DNA of 64,000 nt from Flavobacteriales bacterium UBA7612 (GTDB taxonomy: Bacteria; Bacteroidota; Bacteroidia; Flavobacteriales; Weeksellaceae), in NCBI GenBank assembly GCA_002484335.1, contig DLJQ01000001.1:99435-163434 (forward strand), read 5' to 3'. The translations under genes and the position numbers were made by a program. A model generated the notes under the pieces. That model was given only the letters and a program-made list of their open reading frames with translations. It searched no databases and was not told the DNA's origin. Below are positions 45,676-54,250 of this stretch, one piece after another (position 1 is the first letter of the stretch; each line of letters starts with the position of its first letter).

Positions 45676-46986
45676 TTATTTAAAAATCATATTCACAATA
45701 TCATTACCAAAAACGAATACCATTAAGGATAAGATAATTACGACTCCAACCATTTGTGCCTTTTCTAAAACTTTTTCACTTGGTTTTTTTCCTGTAACCA
45801 TTTCATAAATTGCAAAAACCGCATGACCACCATCTAAACCTGGTATTGGTAATAAATTAATAAATGCCAGCCAAGCAGAAATCATAGCTGTAAAAGACCA
45901 GAAAAATAACCAACTCCATTTTTTAGGCATTTGTTTTACCATTCCTATTGGTCCAGCTACTTGCTTACGACCATCTTTTACTTTGAATAATGTTCCAATT
46001 CCACGAACTTGTGTAGCAATAGCTTCAAAAGGCTCTACAATACCTTTAGAAAAACTTTCTCCTAATGTGTAATCTTGGTGAGAATTTAATGTTTCTAAAT
46101 AAGTTGTTGCAGGAATAAATCCTAAAGTTCCATCCTTTCCAATTGTAGCCATTAATTCTATAGGTTCTCCTTTTCTTTCTATACTAAGAGGAACAGTTTT
46201 TCCTTTATATTGATCTATTTTAATTTTAAAGTCATTAAATAAATGAGTTGTAAATCCATCTACAGCAATAATTTTATCTCCTTTTAATAATCCTGCATTT
46301 TGTGCAGCACTATTCTCCATAACAGAATCTATAACAAATGTAAATTGAGGAATAAAAAAACCTTGTTTATAATTTAAAATTTGCGTTCTAAAATCTTCGT
46401 TTATTGGTAGAGAAATTTCTTTACCTTCTCTTTTTACTTCTAATGTATTTCCTCCTAATAATGCTTCTTTATATATCTCTTCAAGAGAATTAAATTTAAC
46501 TCCATTTACTCCTACAGGAACATCTCCATTACGAAGTCCTAATTTTTGTTGTACAGCATCAGTAGAGATTCCATATTGCATTTTATTTACATCTGTATAT
46601 GATTTTCCTTGAGATGCAAATAATGCAGTATATATAATCATTGCTAAAATAATATTAACAATAATCCCTCCTAACATAATAATTAATCGTTGCCAAGCTG
46701 GTTTTACACGAAATTCCCACGGTTTCGGTTCTTGTTTCATTTGATCAAGATCCATACTTTCGTCAATCATCCCAGAAAGTTTTACATAACCTCCCAATGG
46801 TAACCAACCAATACCATAAACTGTATCTCCAATTTTCTTTTTCCAAATGGCAAATTTCACATCAAAGAAACAAAAGAAACGCTCTACACGAACGCCAAAC
46901 CATCTTGCTGTTACATAATGACCAAGTTCGTGCAACATAACTAAAAGCATCAAACTAAGCATTAATGTAGCTATCTGTATTAACAT
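45676..46986 (-). CDS. rseP: RIP metalloprotease (site-2 protease)
   Basis: This 436-residue protein has the zinc motif HELGH (residues 19-23) in the first membrane helix, two PDZ domains in the middle (DSVMENSAAQNAGLLKGDKI in the second), and the third zinc ligand in NLLPIPGLDGGH near the C terminus. It cleaves membrane-embedded substrates such as anti-sigma factors or signal peptides. The gene is complete and ends the mutY-ssb-gldD run. Confidence 0.96.
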   Translation of the reverse strand: MLIQIATLMLSLMLLVMLHELGHYVTARWFGVRVERFFCFFDVKFAIWKKKIGDTVYGIGWLPLGGYVKLSGMIDESMDLDQMKQEPKPWEFRVKPAWQRLIIMLGGIIVNIILAMIIYTALFASQGKSYTDVNKMQYGISTDAVQQKLGLRNGDVPVGVNGVKFNSLEEIYKEALLGGNTLEVKREGKEISLPINEDFRTQILNYKQGFFIPQFTFVIDSVMENSAAQNAGLLKGDKIIAVDGFTTHLFNDFKIKIDQYKGKTVPLSIERKGEPIELMATIGKDGTLGFIPATTYLETLNSHQDYTLGESFSKGIVEPFEAIATQVRGIGTLFKVKDGRKQVAGPIGMVKQMPKKWSWLFFWSFTAMISAWLAFINLLPIPGLDGGHAVFAIYEMVTGKKPSEKVLEKAQMVGVVIILSLMVFVFGNDIVNMIFK

Positions 46987-47060
46987 ATTTTCTAAATTAG
47001 TTTTATTATTTTATTTTTAAATTGATTACAAAATTAATTGTTTTTATTAATCAGCAATTT

Positions 47061-47669
47061 TTATTTTTTCCATTCTAATGTTTCCAATAATTTCTTAACA
47101 TCTGTTTTTATATAATCTATAGCTGGTGCAAGAGAATCTGGTTTAGGTTGAGTTTTAAAATAAACCGAACCAGATAAAAAATTCTTGATACTATCTGTAG
47201 CATGAAATTGTAAATTTATTGCCGATTCTCCTCCAAGTTCATATAATGTGCCAAAAATATGTTTTTTAGGAAAGGTAAATTCTTGTGGAGCAATAAAACT
47301 TGCTTTTACTGTTTGATCTTGAACAAAACGTTCACTTTCTTTTATTTGAACAATTAAATCTTGAGGAGATTTGACAGGAAAATATGTCAGATAAATTGTT
47401 GCTTTCATTCGTGGATAGACAATATTGAAAGAATTTATTTTTTTACCTGGAATTATTTTTCCAAAATTTGAATATTGAAAAGTATAAGGAACATTTTCAT
47501 TAAACTTTATATAAGTTTGTTTAGGATATTCTAATCTTACCTGCCCTAAAGGTTTTGCAACTTCATCATTATTATTGCAAGAAACAAAAAAAATAGCACT
47601 ACTACATAATGCTATTATAGTTTTAATTTTTATTGGTTTACGTAAAACGTTAAATTTCGTAAAATTCAT
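47061..47669 (-). CDS. gldD: Gliding/T9SS lipoprotein GldD
   Basis: This 202-residue protein has a lipoprotein signal ending FFVSC and the GldD pattern GQVRLEYPKQTY followed by NVPYTFQYSNFGKI and MKATIYLTYFPV. GldD is needed for gliding and type IX secretion in Flavobacterium. In many Flavobacteriia gldE stands between ssb and gldD; here the genes are only 13 bp apart and gldE is absent at this place. The signal peptide is preceded by a longer basic stretch than usual. Confidence 0.88.
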   Translation of the reverse strand: MNFTKFNVLRKPIKIKTIIALCSSAIFFVSCNNNDEVAKPLGQVRLEYPKQTYIKFNENVPYTFQYSNFGKIIPGKKINSFNIVYPRMKATIYLTYFPVKSPQDLIVQIKESERFVQDQTVKASFIAPQEFTFPKKHIFGTLYELGGESAINLQFHATDSIKNFLSGSVYFKTQPKPDSLAPAIDYIKTDVKKLLETLEWKK

Positions 47670-47682
47670 TTATTATTTTATT

Positions 47683-48132
47683 CTAAAAAGGTAAATCATC
47701 CTCACCATCCTCTATAAAAGGAGGCTCTACAATTGGTGTTTTTTGAGGAGTTTCTACCTTCGTTTCTTTCTCTTGTATTGTACTGCGTTGATCATTATCA
47801 ATTTTAGGAGTTAAAAACTCTATTGAATTAGCAACAATTTCTGTTGTATAACGAGTTTGTCCATTATCTTCCCATTTTCTTGTTTTTATTCGTCCTTCAA
47901 CAAAAACCTTATCTCCTTTCTTTAGATAACGATCGCACAATTCAGCTAACTTATTTCTAGTAACAATATTATGCCATTCAGTTTCTGTAATTCTCTCTCC
48001 AGTTCTAGAAATATAAGATTCTGTAGTTGCAATAGGAAAACGACCAATACAGTTTTGCTCATCAAAATGATGTAATTTTACATCATCTCCTAAATTACCT
48101 ATCAAAAGTACTTTATTTGTTGTTCCATTCAT
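47683..48132 (-). CDS. ssb: Single-stranded DNA-binding protein
   Basis: This 149-residue protein has an OB fold from VLLIGNLGDDVKLHH to VANSIEFL, a disordered linker, and the acidic tip DDLPF that docks repair and replication partners. It is placed between mutY and gldD, the common flavobacterial order. Its length is short for SSB but it is complete. Confidence 0.95.
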   Translation of the reverse strand: MNGTTNKVLLIGNLGDDVKLHHFDEQNCIGRFPIATTESYISRTGERITETEWHNIVTRNKLAELCDRYLKKGDKVFVEGRIKTRKWEDNGQTRYTTEIVANSIEFLTPKIDNDQRSTIQEKETKVETPQKTPIVEPPFIEDGEDDLPF

Positions 48133-48167
48133 AGTTTTAGTTTTTTAGTGGCTTGTTATAAACAAAG

Positions 48168-49208
48168 TTAGTTTAAATAATGATTATTAATAAATTTTTC
48201 TATTGGTTTTGGAAAAGGATAATCATCTATTGATTCAATTGAAATCATTTCAAAACCTATTTTTTTAGATAAATTTATTATATTATTTAAAGATACATTT
48301 AATTTCCAATATTTTATAAATAAATTCTGATGAGAAAGAATATGTTTCTCTTCTGATATAAAAGTTAAATCATTTTCTAAATTTTCTTCAAAAATCCAAC
48401 CCTTATCTAATAAATCCGTCTCAGTTTCTATTTTAGGAAAAGTATAAAGATTTCTCCATACATCATTACCTGTTCTTTTGGACAAACTGATTGTATGATT
48501 GTTTTCTAAAATTATAAAATGTAAAAAACGATTCGAAACTTTTACTTTTTTCAGCTTTACAGGTAATTGATCAACTTTTTTTAATCGTAAGGCTTCACAT
48601 GATTCATTAAGAACACAAATTTCGCATTTAGGTGATTTTGGAGTACAAACAGTAGCTCCTAAATCCATTATTGCTTGATTAAAATCCCCTGGACGATTTT
48701 TATCTATAACCTCTAAACCTAACTGCCAAAATATTTTTTTTGCCTTAGAAGAACTTATATCTTCTTCAATATTAAAATATCTAGAAAACACTCGATACAT
48801 ATTCCCATCTACAGCAGGAACTGCTTCTTTATATACAATAGAAGCTATTGCTGCTGCAGTATAATCTCCTATTCCTTTTAATTTTTTCAGATCTTTAAAA
48901 TTATTTGGGAACTTCCCATTTAATTCATTTGAAATATACTTTGCTGTATGGTGTAAATTTCTGGCACGAGAGTAATAACCCAATCCTTGCCAGAGTTTTA
49001 GCACCTTTTGCTCATCTGCATTAGCTAAATCAAAAATAGTATCAAATTCGTGTATAAAATTATTGTAAAATTTCATACCTTGGTCAACCCTTGTTTGTTG
49101 GAGAATTATTTCCGACAACCAAATATGAAAAGGGTCATTTGTATGACGCCATGGTAAATCTCGTTTATTTTTGTCAAAATATGACAAAATCAGATAGTTG
49201 AAGTTCAT
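48168..49208 (-). CDS. mutY: Adenine DNA glycosylase
   Basis: The ATG at 49208 (MNFNYLILSYFDKNKRDLPWR) matches family starts; the longer frame begins in the HU promoter region. The 346 residues have catalytic Glu33 (WLSEIILQQT), helix-hairpin-helix LKGIGDYTAAAIA, the Asp in AVDGN, and the iron-sulfur cysteines in CTPKSPKCEICVLNESC. A C-terminal NUDIX-like domain recognises 8-oxoG. It removes A mispaired with 8-oxoguanine. It diverges from the HU gene. Confidence 0.96.
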   Translation of the reverse strand: MNFNYLILSYFDKNKRDLPWRHTNDPFHIWLSEIILQQTRVDQGMKFYNNFIHEFDTIFDLANADEQKVLKLWQGLGYYSRARNLHHTAKYISNELNGKFPNNFKDLKKLKGIGDYTAAAIASIVYKEAVPAVDGNMYRVFSRYFNIEEDISSSKAKKIFWQLGLEVIDKNRPGDFNQAIMDLGATVCTPKSPKCEICVLNESCEALRLKKVDQLPVKLKKVKVSNRFLHFIILENNHTISLSKRTGNDVWRNLYTFPKIETETDLLDKGWIFEENLENDLTFISEEKHILSHQNLFIKYWKLNVSLNNIINLSKKIGFEMISIESIDDYPFPKPIEKFINNHYLN

Positions 49209-49228
49209 AAAAACTGAAAAATTCTTTT

Positions 49229-49255
49229 TTTGTTGAGATACATTCGTTATATTTG
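49229..49255 (+). promoter_or_regulatory. HU gene promoter
   Basis: TATATTTG (49248-49255) is an exact -7 match, with TTTG at 49229-49232 at a shorter 15-bp spacing. An AGAGGAA purine stretch before the ATG is one of the few Shine-Dalgarno-like sites in the window. Confidence 0.6.
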
Positions 49256-49291
49256 CACCCGCTTTCAAATTTAAGAATAATAAGAGGAATT

Positions 49292-49588
49292 ATGACAAAG
49301 GCAGAAATAGTAAATAACATTTCAGGGAAATTAGGACTTGAAAAGAGCGATACTCAAAGAGTAGTAGAATCGTTTATGGAGGAGGTGATTAAATCATTAG
49401 TAGAGGGAGAAAATGTATACTTAAGAGGATTTGGTTCTTTTACTATTAAGACTAGAGCTGAGAAGACAGGAAGAAACATTACAAAAGGGACTTCTATCAT
49501 TATACCAGCTCACAACGTTCCTACATTTAAACCAGCTAAGACTTTTATTGAAGAAGTAAAAACTAGCGAAGCAAACGTAATTAAATAA
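49292..49588 (+). CDS. HU-family DNA-binding protein
   Basis: The ATG at 49292 (MTKAEIVNNISGKLGLEKSD) follows a purine-rich AGAGGAA and removes 13 unlikely upstream codons. The 98-residue protein has the HU/IHF beta arms GFGSFTIKTRAEKTGRN and the HNVPTFKPAKTF end. It bends and compacts DNA. It is followed in 18 bp by a tiny ribosomal-type gene and then rng, an order common in the class. Confidence 0.95.
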   Translation: MTKAEIVNNISGKLGLEKSDTQRVVESFMEEVIKSLVEGENVYLRGFGSFTIKTRAEKTGRNITKGTSIIIPAHNVPTFKPAKTFIEEVKTSEANVIK

Positions 49589-49606
49589 CAATAAAATAAT
49601 TGTATC

Positions 49607-49699
49607 ATGCCAAGCGGAAAAAAACGTAAAAGACATAAGGTAGCGACGCACAAACGTAAAAAACGTCGTCGTCTTAACAGACACAAAAAGAAAAAATAA
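49607..49699 (+). CDS. 30-residue basic AURKAIP1/COX24-like (ribosomal-type) protein
   Basis: ATG at 49607 to TAA at 49697-49699 encodes 30 residues starting MPSGKKRKRHKVATHK and ending in RHKKKK. About two thirds of the residues are Lys, Arg or His. It matches my recollection of a short family annotated as AURKAIP1/COX24-domain proteins in Bacteroidota, related to small-subunit protein bS22/mS38. It is likely a ribosomal subunit component. The HU-to-rng placement is the usual one. Confidence 0.85.
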   Translation: MPSGKKRKRHKVATHKRKKRRRLNRHKKKK

Positions 49700-49742
49700 T
49701 TAATAGCTAGTGCTATTGATTTTTTAATCTTTTTACAGGTTA

Positions 49743-49778
49743 GCACTTTTCAATGGAAATTTTGGAAAGTGCTTTTAT
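49743..49778 (+). terminator. Terminator before rng
   Basis: GCACTTTTC (49743-49751) pairs with GGAAAGTGC (49764-49772), followed by TTTTATC. It may be leaky, since rng starts 25 bp later. Confidence 0.6.
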
Positions 49779-49802
49779 CATTTTTAAAAACATAATTTTT
49801 TG

Positions 49803-51374
49803 ATGAGTAAAGAATTAGTGATTTCAGCCTTAGCTGATCAAGTACGCATCGCAGTTTTAGATGAAGGTCGATTGATGGAATTTCATCAAGATACTGCAAA
49901 TGATGGCTTTGCAGTTGGCGATATTTACTTGGGTAAAATCAAAAAATTAGCTCCTAGTTTAAATGCAAGTTTTGTTGACATTGGTTATTCGAAAGATGCA
50001 TTTTTACATTATCATGATTTAGGACCACAAATACGTTCTTCAAATGTTTACAATAAAATTGTAGCAAATGGGAAGTATAAAACAGAAAAGTTGAAAAACT
50101 TTCGAATGGAAGATCCTATAGAAAAAGACGGTCAAATTACTGATATCTTTGCTCCAGGTGATTCTGTTTTGGTTCAAATCACAAAAGAACCAATCCATAC
50201 GAAAGGACCAAGAATTACTTCTGAAATTTCAATTGCTGGTCGCTATTTGGTTTTAGTTCCATTTTCGGAACGAGTTTCGATTTCTCAAAAAATCAAACAA
50301 AAGCCAGAAAGAGATCGTTTAATTAATATTTTAGACGGACTTACTCCAGAAGGCTTCGGAGTTATTATCAGAACAGTTGCTGAAAATAAAAATGCTGAAG
50401 AATTACAATCAGATTTGGCTTATTTATTAAATAAATGGACACAAATCTTTAAAAATCTTCAGAAGAAAAAAGCTCCTGCAAAAATTCTTAGTGAAATGGA
50501 TAGAGCATCATCCATTTTAAGAGATAATTTTAATGATGATTTTGTTAAAATTTCTGTTGATGATAACGAATTAGCTGATGAAATGCGAGAATACTTGGAA
50601 GTTATTGCACCAGATAAAGTAAACCTGGTAAAAGAATATGACGATCCATTTGTTCCTATTTTTGAAAAGTTTAATGTCGAAAGACAAATTAAACAAGCTT
50701 TTGGTAAAACGGTTACTATTCCTCAATCTAAAGGTGCTTACCTTGTGATTGAACATACAGAAGCATTACACGTTATTGATGTGAATTCTGGTAATATTTC
50801 TAGAAATTCTAAAAATCAAGAAGATTCTGCTTTTGCAGTAAACAAAATTGCAGCTTCTGAAATTGCTCGTCAATTACGTTTACGCGATATGGGAGGAATT
50901 GTTGTGGTCGACTTTATTGATATGACTGGTGTTGAACATAAAAAAGAATTGTTTGAACACCTAAGAGCTGAAATGTCGAAAGACAAGGCAAAGCATAAAA
51001 TTTTGCCACCAAGTAAATTCGGATTAATTCAGATTACAAGACAGCGCGTTCGCCCAGAAGTGAACTTTGTTACAACTGAAGAAAATCCTAACCAAGATTC
51101 GAATGAAATTGAAGCACCAATCGTTACAATTGATAAAATTGAACAAGTGCTCTTGAACATCCTTGATAGAAAAGATAAGGATTTACGAAAAATGTCGTTA
51201 CATGTACATCCTTTCGTTGCTTCTTATTTACAACATGGATTACCAAGCATTCAGATGAAATGGTTTTTTAAGCATAAAAAGTGGATAAAGATTGTTCCGA
51301 GAGATGCGTATAAATACTTACAATTTAATTTCTTGGATAAAGATCATAATACACTTTACAACGAGTCAAACTAA
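49803..51374 (+). CDS. rng: Ribonuclease E/G
   Basis: The ATG at 49803 is chosen over a TTG one codon before. The 523-residue protein has an S1 RNA-binding domain near residues 35-130 (VGDIYLGKIKKLAPSLNASFVDIG), and catalytic Asp residues in HVIDVNSGN and GGIVVVDFIDM. The length fits RNase G; there is no long C-terminal scaffold of RNase E. It matures rRNA ends and starts mRNA decay. It ends at a strong terminator. Confidence 0.95.
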   Translation: MSKELVISALADQVRIAVLDEGRLMEFHQDTANDGFAVGDIYLGKIKKLAPSLNASFVDIGYSKDAFLHYHDLGPQIRSSNVYNKIVANGKYKTEKLKNFRMEDPIEKDGQITDIFAPGDSVLVQITKEPIHTKGPRITSEISIAGRYLVLVPFSERVSISQKIKQKPERDRLINILDGLTPEGFGVIIRTVAENKNAEELQSDLAYLLNKWTQIFKNLQKKKAPAKILSEMDRASSILRDNFNDDFVKISVDDNELADEMREYLEVIAPDKVNLVKEYDDPFVPIFEKFNVERQIKQAFGKTVTIPQSKGAYLVIEHTEALHVIDVNSGNISRNSKNQEDSAFAVNKIAASEIARQLRLRDMGGIVVVDFIDMTGVEHKKELFEHLRAEMSKDKAKHKILPPSKFGLIQITRQRVRPEVNFVTTEENPNQDSNEIEAPIVTIDKIEQVLLNILDRKDKDLRKMSLHVHPFVASYLQHGLPSIQMKWFFKHKKWIKIVPRDAYKYLQFNFLDKDHNTLYNESN

Positions 51375-51413
51375 AAAAAAGGTTATTTTCTGATAGAAAA
51401 TAACCTTTTTTTA
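51374..51413 (+). terminator. rng terminator
   Basis: AAAAAGGTTATTTTCT (51376-51391) pairs with AGAAAATAACCTTTTT (51395-51410) around GAT, then a T run. Confidence 0.9.
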
Positions 51414-51429
51414 ATTTAGACATCGTTTT

Positions 51430-51520
51430 GCAATAGCGATAGAAGTGAAAATCCTTTTATAAAAAAAGAATTTTTTATAAAAGATTGAGAGCGAGATAGC
51501 GCGTCCCATAGGGATTGCCC
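51430..51520 (+). repeat. Interspersed palindromic repeat, copy G
   Basis: Plus orientation, from GCAATAGCGATAGAAGTG and AAAATCC to AAGATTGAGAGCGAGATAGC and then GGGATTGCCC. The central stem CTTTTATAAAAAA/TTTTTTATAAAAG resembles that of copy B. It lies between the convergent ends of rng and the hydrolase gene. Confidence 0.85.
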
Positions 51521-51535
51521 TAATTTTTATTTTAT

Positions 51536-52774
51536 TTATACTTCTTTTTTATAAAATTCCTTGGCTGATTGAATGAACTGATTAAATGCTTTTGTTACGT
51601 CATTTTCATTTTTTACAGTTAAAGGAAATGGTATCATATGAGAATAATCAAAATCATGATCAACTATTTCTACATCTATTTCTATTTTTCTGTATCCTCC
51701 TTTCAGTGTGTTGAGTGCTTCTATAGGCGGAGCAACTTCATCTTTCTCCAATACATAGGTTTTTATTTGATGTTGAAGCTCGGTGAAGCGAGATTCTCTT
51801 TCTTTTTGAAAATAGTTGTAACGCAACATCATTTTGAACCAACTTTCTTCTTTGTGAAGTACTGGGTTTTGAAAATGCCCTAATCGTTTATCATTTTTGA
51901 AGTCTGTACTTAATAATTCTGCAAAAACTGTTTGCATTTTTATAGCTGCTCTAGAATCCATAATATATTTGGAAATAGGGAACATTCTATCTATTGTCAT
52001 TCCTCCACAAAAACAAAATAATTTTGAATTAGAAAAAATTCCTTTTGGATTGGCCATCATCAGGATAATTGATAAAAACGAACCGATGGAATAACCAAAA
52101 AGATCTATAGTTGCTGTTTTATTTAAAGTATCTATTTTTCCTTTTTTGATGTGATAAATCAATTTTATGGTATCTGAATAAGTTTGGAAACCTGACCAAA
52201 ATATACGTTGTGGATGAGCCTCTAATCGTGCACTAATTGCTGCATTTACATAAGAAGAATCTGTATTATCTCTATTATTTTTTATTCTATTTTTAGAAAC
52301 TTCTACCATTTTACGACGATCACTCCATGAATCTTCTGCTCTATTCATGTGGAAAGCTATTGGGAAAAGTATTACTGCTTTATTTGTTTGCTGAGCAATC
52401 TCGTAGGCCCATGGTAGGTATTTATCCCATTTTTTTTCATTAAGTCCATGAAATAGGATTATAGCACCGTTAGATTTATATTGATCTAATCTTTGGACTA
52501 TATAATAATCAAATATTTTATTGCATTCTATATCATAATCCAATATATCAACATCTGTATTTCCTGATATATTGTTTATTACATCACTTTCCTTGAAATG
52601 AATATCGTGTTTTGGACAACTTAAATGTGCAGAACCATTTAATAAATCTTCTGCTGCGTTTAATGAGGTTGACTGATATTTGGTAATTCGTAAATTAAGA
52701 TCTACAATTTCAGAAGAATTTTGATTTAAATCAAAAGCTTCTTTTAATTTTTGATATAGTTCGTTGTACTGCAT
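51536..52774 (-). CDS. Alpha/beta-hydrolase-like protein (DUF6051-like)
   Basis: This 412-residue protein has no signal peptide. GAIILFHGLNEKKWDKYLPW is the oxyanion-hole region of an alpha/beta hydrolase, and LFGYSIGSFLSIIL is the nucleophile elbow (G-x-S-x-G). VLEKDEVAPP and DHDFDYSHMIPFP could supply the Asp and His. The length and the N-terminal extension of about 95 residues suggest DUF6051, which I recall as a Bacteroidota family, but this is not certain. The substrate is unknown. Confidence 0.65.
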   Translation of the reverse strand: MQYNELYQKLKEAFDLNQNSSEIVDLNLRITKYQSTSLNAAEDLLNGSAHLSCPKHDIHFKESDVINNISGNTDVDILDYDIECNKIFDYYIVQRLDQYKSNGAIILFHGLNEKKWDKYLPWAYEIAQQTNKAVILFPIAFHMNRAEDSWSDRRKMVEVSKNRIKNNRDNTDSSYVNAAISARLEAHPQRIFWSGFQTYSDTIKLIYHIKKGKIDTLNKTATIDLFGYSIGSFLSIILMMANPKGIFSNSKLFCFCGGMTIDRMFPISKYIMDSRAAIKMQTVFAELLSTDFKNDKRLGHFQNPVLHKEESWFKMMLRYNYFQKERESRFTELQHQIKTYVLEKDEVAPPIEALNTLKGGYRKIEIDVEIVDHDFDYSHMIPFPLTVKNENDVTKAFNQFIQSAKEFYKKEV

Positions 52775-52883
52775 CGCTTATGATTTTTATGAATTTAAAT
52801 GTACTTATAATAATATATTTTTAATAAGCTATTTAGTACTATATAACGAAATATTGAGATTTTAATTTTTTATTTAACATTAT

Positions 52884-52916
52884 TTTATAACATGAAAAAA
52901 CTCATCTTTGTGAGAT
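52884..52916. repeat. 33-bp direct repeat, left copy (partial terminator)
   Basis: TTTATAACATGAAAAAACTC followed by ATCTTTGTGAGAT is identical to 54185-54217. Here the second arm of the hairpin is missing (TTCATA follows instead of GAGTTT), so only a weak stem remains. It lies just beyond the stop codon of the TlpA gene. Confidence 0.9.
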
Positions 52917-52922
52917 TCATAA

Positions 52923-54035
52923 TTACTGTAATTGTTCTTTAAGAAATATTTCTAATTGTTTTGAATCTATATTTTTCATAATAATTTCTCCTTTCTCGTT
53001 GATTAGAAAATTCGTAGGAAATGAATTTATTTCATTGGTTTCAGAAAATTTCTTCTCATCATCTAATACATTTATCCAAGATAAATTATATTTAATAATT
53101 GTATTTTTCCAATTTTTGATATATTTATCTCTATCAACCGAAATCGCTTCTATTTCAAAACCTTTATCGTGATATTGGCTATAAATTTCTTTTAATTTAG
53201 GAAAAGTTATCAAGCAAGGTTTACAGCTACTAAACCAAAAATCTATTAATGTATACTTATTTTTGGCATAATCAGATCTATATTTTTTTCCATCTAATGC
53301 TATTAAATTATCGATTGTTGGGAATTTCTTCCCTAAACCAAATTTTTTATTTTCTTTTATTTTTTGTTCTAATACTTTAAAAGGATAAGATTGTTTAATA
53401 TCCATATCAAAATTTGAATATAATTTTTCGTAAGGATAGTCTTTATAAAAACGTTCAAATTTTTCGATAATTTTCCAAAGTGATATTTCTGAATTTGGAT
53501 TTTCTTTGATGTATTGTTCTAATAAATCTATTTCATTCTTCCAGTTTCTTCGAAACCAATTATCAATAGAATCGTTGACTTCTTTAGGATTATTAAACTG
53601 ATATTTTATGAAATTTTGACCTAGGAAATTCTCATAATCAACAATTTCTTTATTAATATTCTTAAAATATTTTTTGTATTTACTTCTTTCATTAATATCA
53701 TTATCAATTTCTTCATACAACTTACTTAATTTAATATCTAATGATTTATTTTTTAAATAAAAAGGTCTTGAAGAATAAAATGATCCATTAATTATATCAG
53801 TTTCTAATACAAATGGAGAAGTGAACGAAAATTCATTAATCAGAAATGTAATTTTATTGTCCTTAACAATAGTAGAATCAACTATTATTGTAGAATAGTA
53901 ATCTTTATTCAAATATGGTTTTAAATAAATCATAGAACCATTCTCAATACTATCTATCTTAAAATTTAATGTTATTTTTTGTGCTTTCGCGAAACTAATT
54001 ATGATTGTAAATAATAAAGTTAAATATATCTTCAT
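52923..54035 (-). CDS. TlpA-family thioredoxin-like exported protein
   Basis: This 370-residue protein has a signal peptide (MKIYLTLLFTIIISFAKA), an N-terminal DUF4369-like region (about 20-130), a helical middle and a C-terminal thioredoxin fold with CKPC (DFWFSSCKPCLITF). The helical middle has NPNSEISLWKIIEKF, close to NPNSFVAFWEIAFDY in the 35990-37057 protein, so the two are paralogues. It is a likely envelope disulfide reductase. The gene and a repeat remnant are bracketed by 33-bp direct repeats. Confidence 0.87.
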   Translation of the reverse strand: MKIYLTLLFTIIISFAKAQKITLNFKIDSIENGSMIYLKPYLNKDYYSTIIVDSTIVKDNKITFLINEFSFTSPFVLETDIINGSFYSSRPFYLKNKSLDIKLSKLYEEIDNDINERSKYKKYFKNINKEIVDYENFLGQNFIKYQFNNPKEVNDSIDNWFRRNWKNEIDLLEQYIKENPNSEISLWKIIEKFERFYKDYPYEKLYSNFDMDIKQSYPFKVLEQKIKENKKFGLGKKFPTIDNLIALDGKKYRSDYAKNKYTLIDFWFSSCKPCLITFPKLKEIYSQYHDKGFEIEAISVDRDKYIKNWKNTIIKYNLSWINVLDDEKKFSETNEINSFPTNFLINEKGEIIMKNIDSKQLEIFLKEQLQ

Positions 54036-54087
54036 TTATATTTTTAATGTAAATATATTATATAAGGAAATGTTTACATTAATTTTT

Positions 54088-54145
54088 TTTAAAAATTATA
54101 TTTATTTTGATAATTGCTTCGCACCGCACTTTTTCGCTATTGCAA
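54088..54145 (-). repeat. Interspersed palindromic repeat, copy F (deleted)
   Basis: The AAAAATTATATTTATTTT lead-in, AATTGCTTCGCACCGCAC and TTTTTCGCTATTGCAAAT show both ends of the family joined with the whole central hairpin missing. Confidence 0.7.
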
Positions 54146-54184
54146 ATTTATCTGTAATAATAAATGAATAAAAATATTAAAACA

Positions 54185-54226
54185 TTTATAACATGAAAAA
54201 ACTCATCTTTGTGAGATGAGTTTTTT
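54185..54226 (-). terminator. Terminator of the DUF4254 gene, containing the right 33-bp repeat
   Basis: AAAACTCATCT pairs with AGATGAGTTTT around TTGTG. On the minus strand it runs into TTTTTTCATG. Its first 33 bases (54185-54217) are the exact direct repeat of 52884-52916. Confidence 0.82.
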
Positions 54227-54250
54227 ATATAATTCTATTTTAAATAGCAT

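Noticed and set aside
49421..49746. Minus-strand open frames opposite HU and the small basic gene
   Set aside because: They are by-products of the AAA/CGT-rich sense strand and overlap two supported genes.
52890..52925. Short open frame starting ATGAAAAAACTC in the 33-bp repeat
   Set aside because: It lies in terminator sequence, occurs twice only because of the repeat, and has no coding features.
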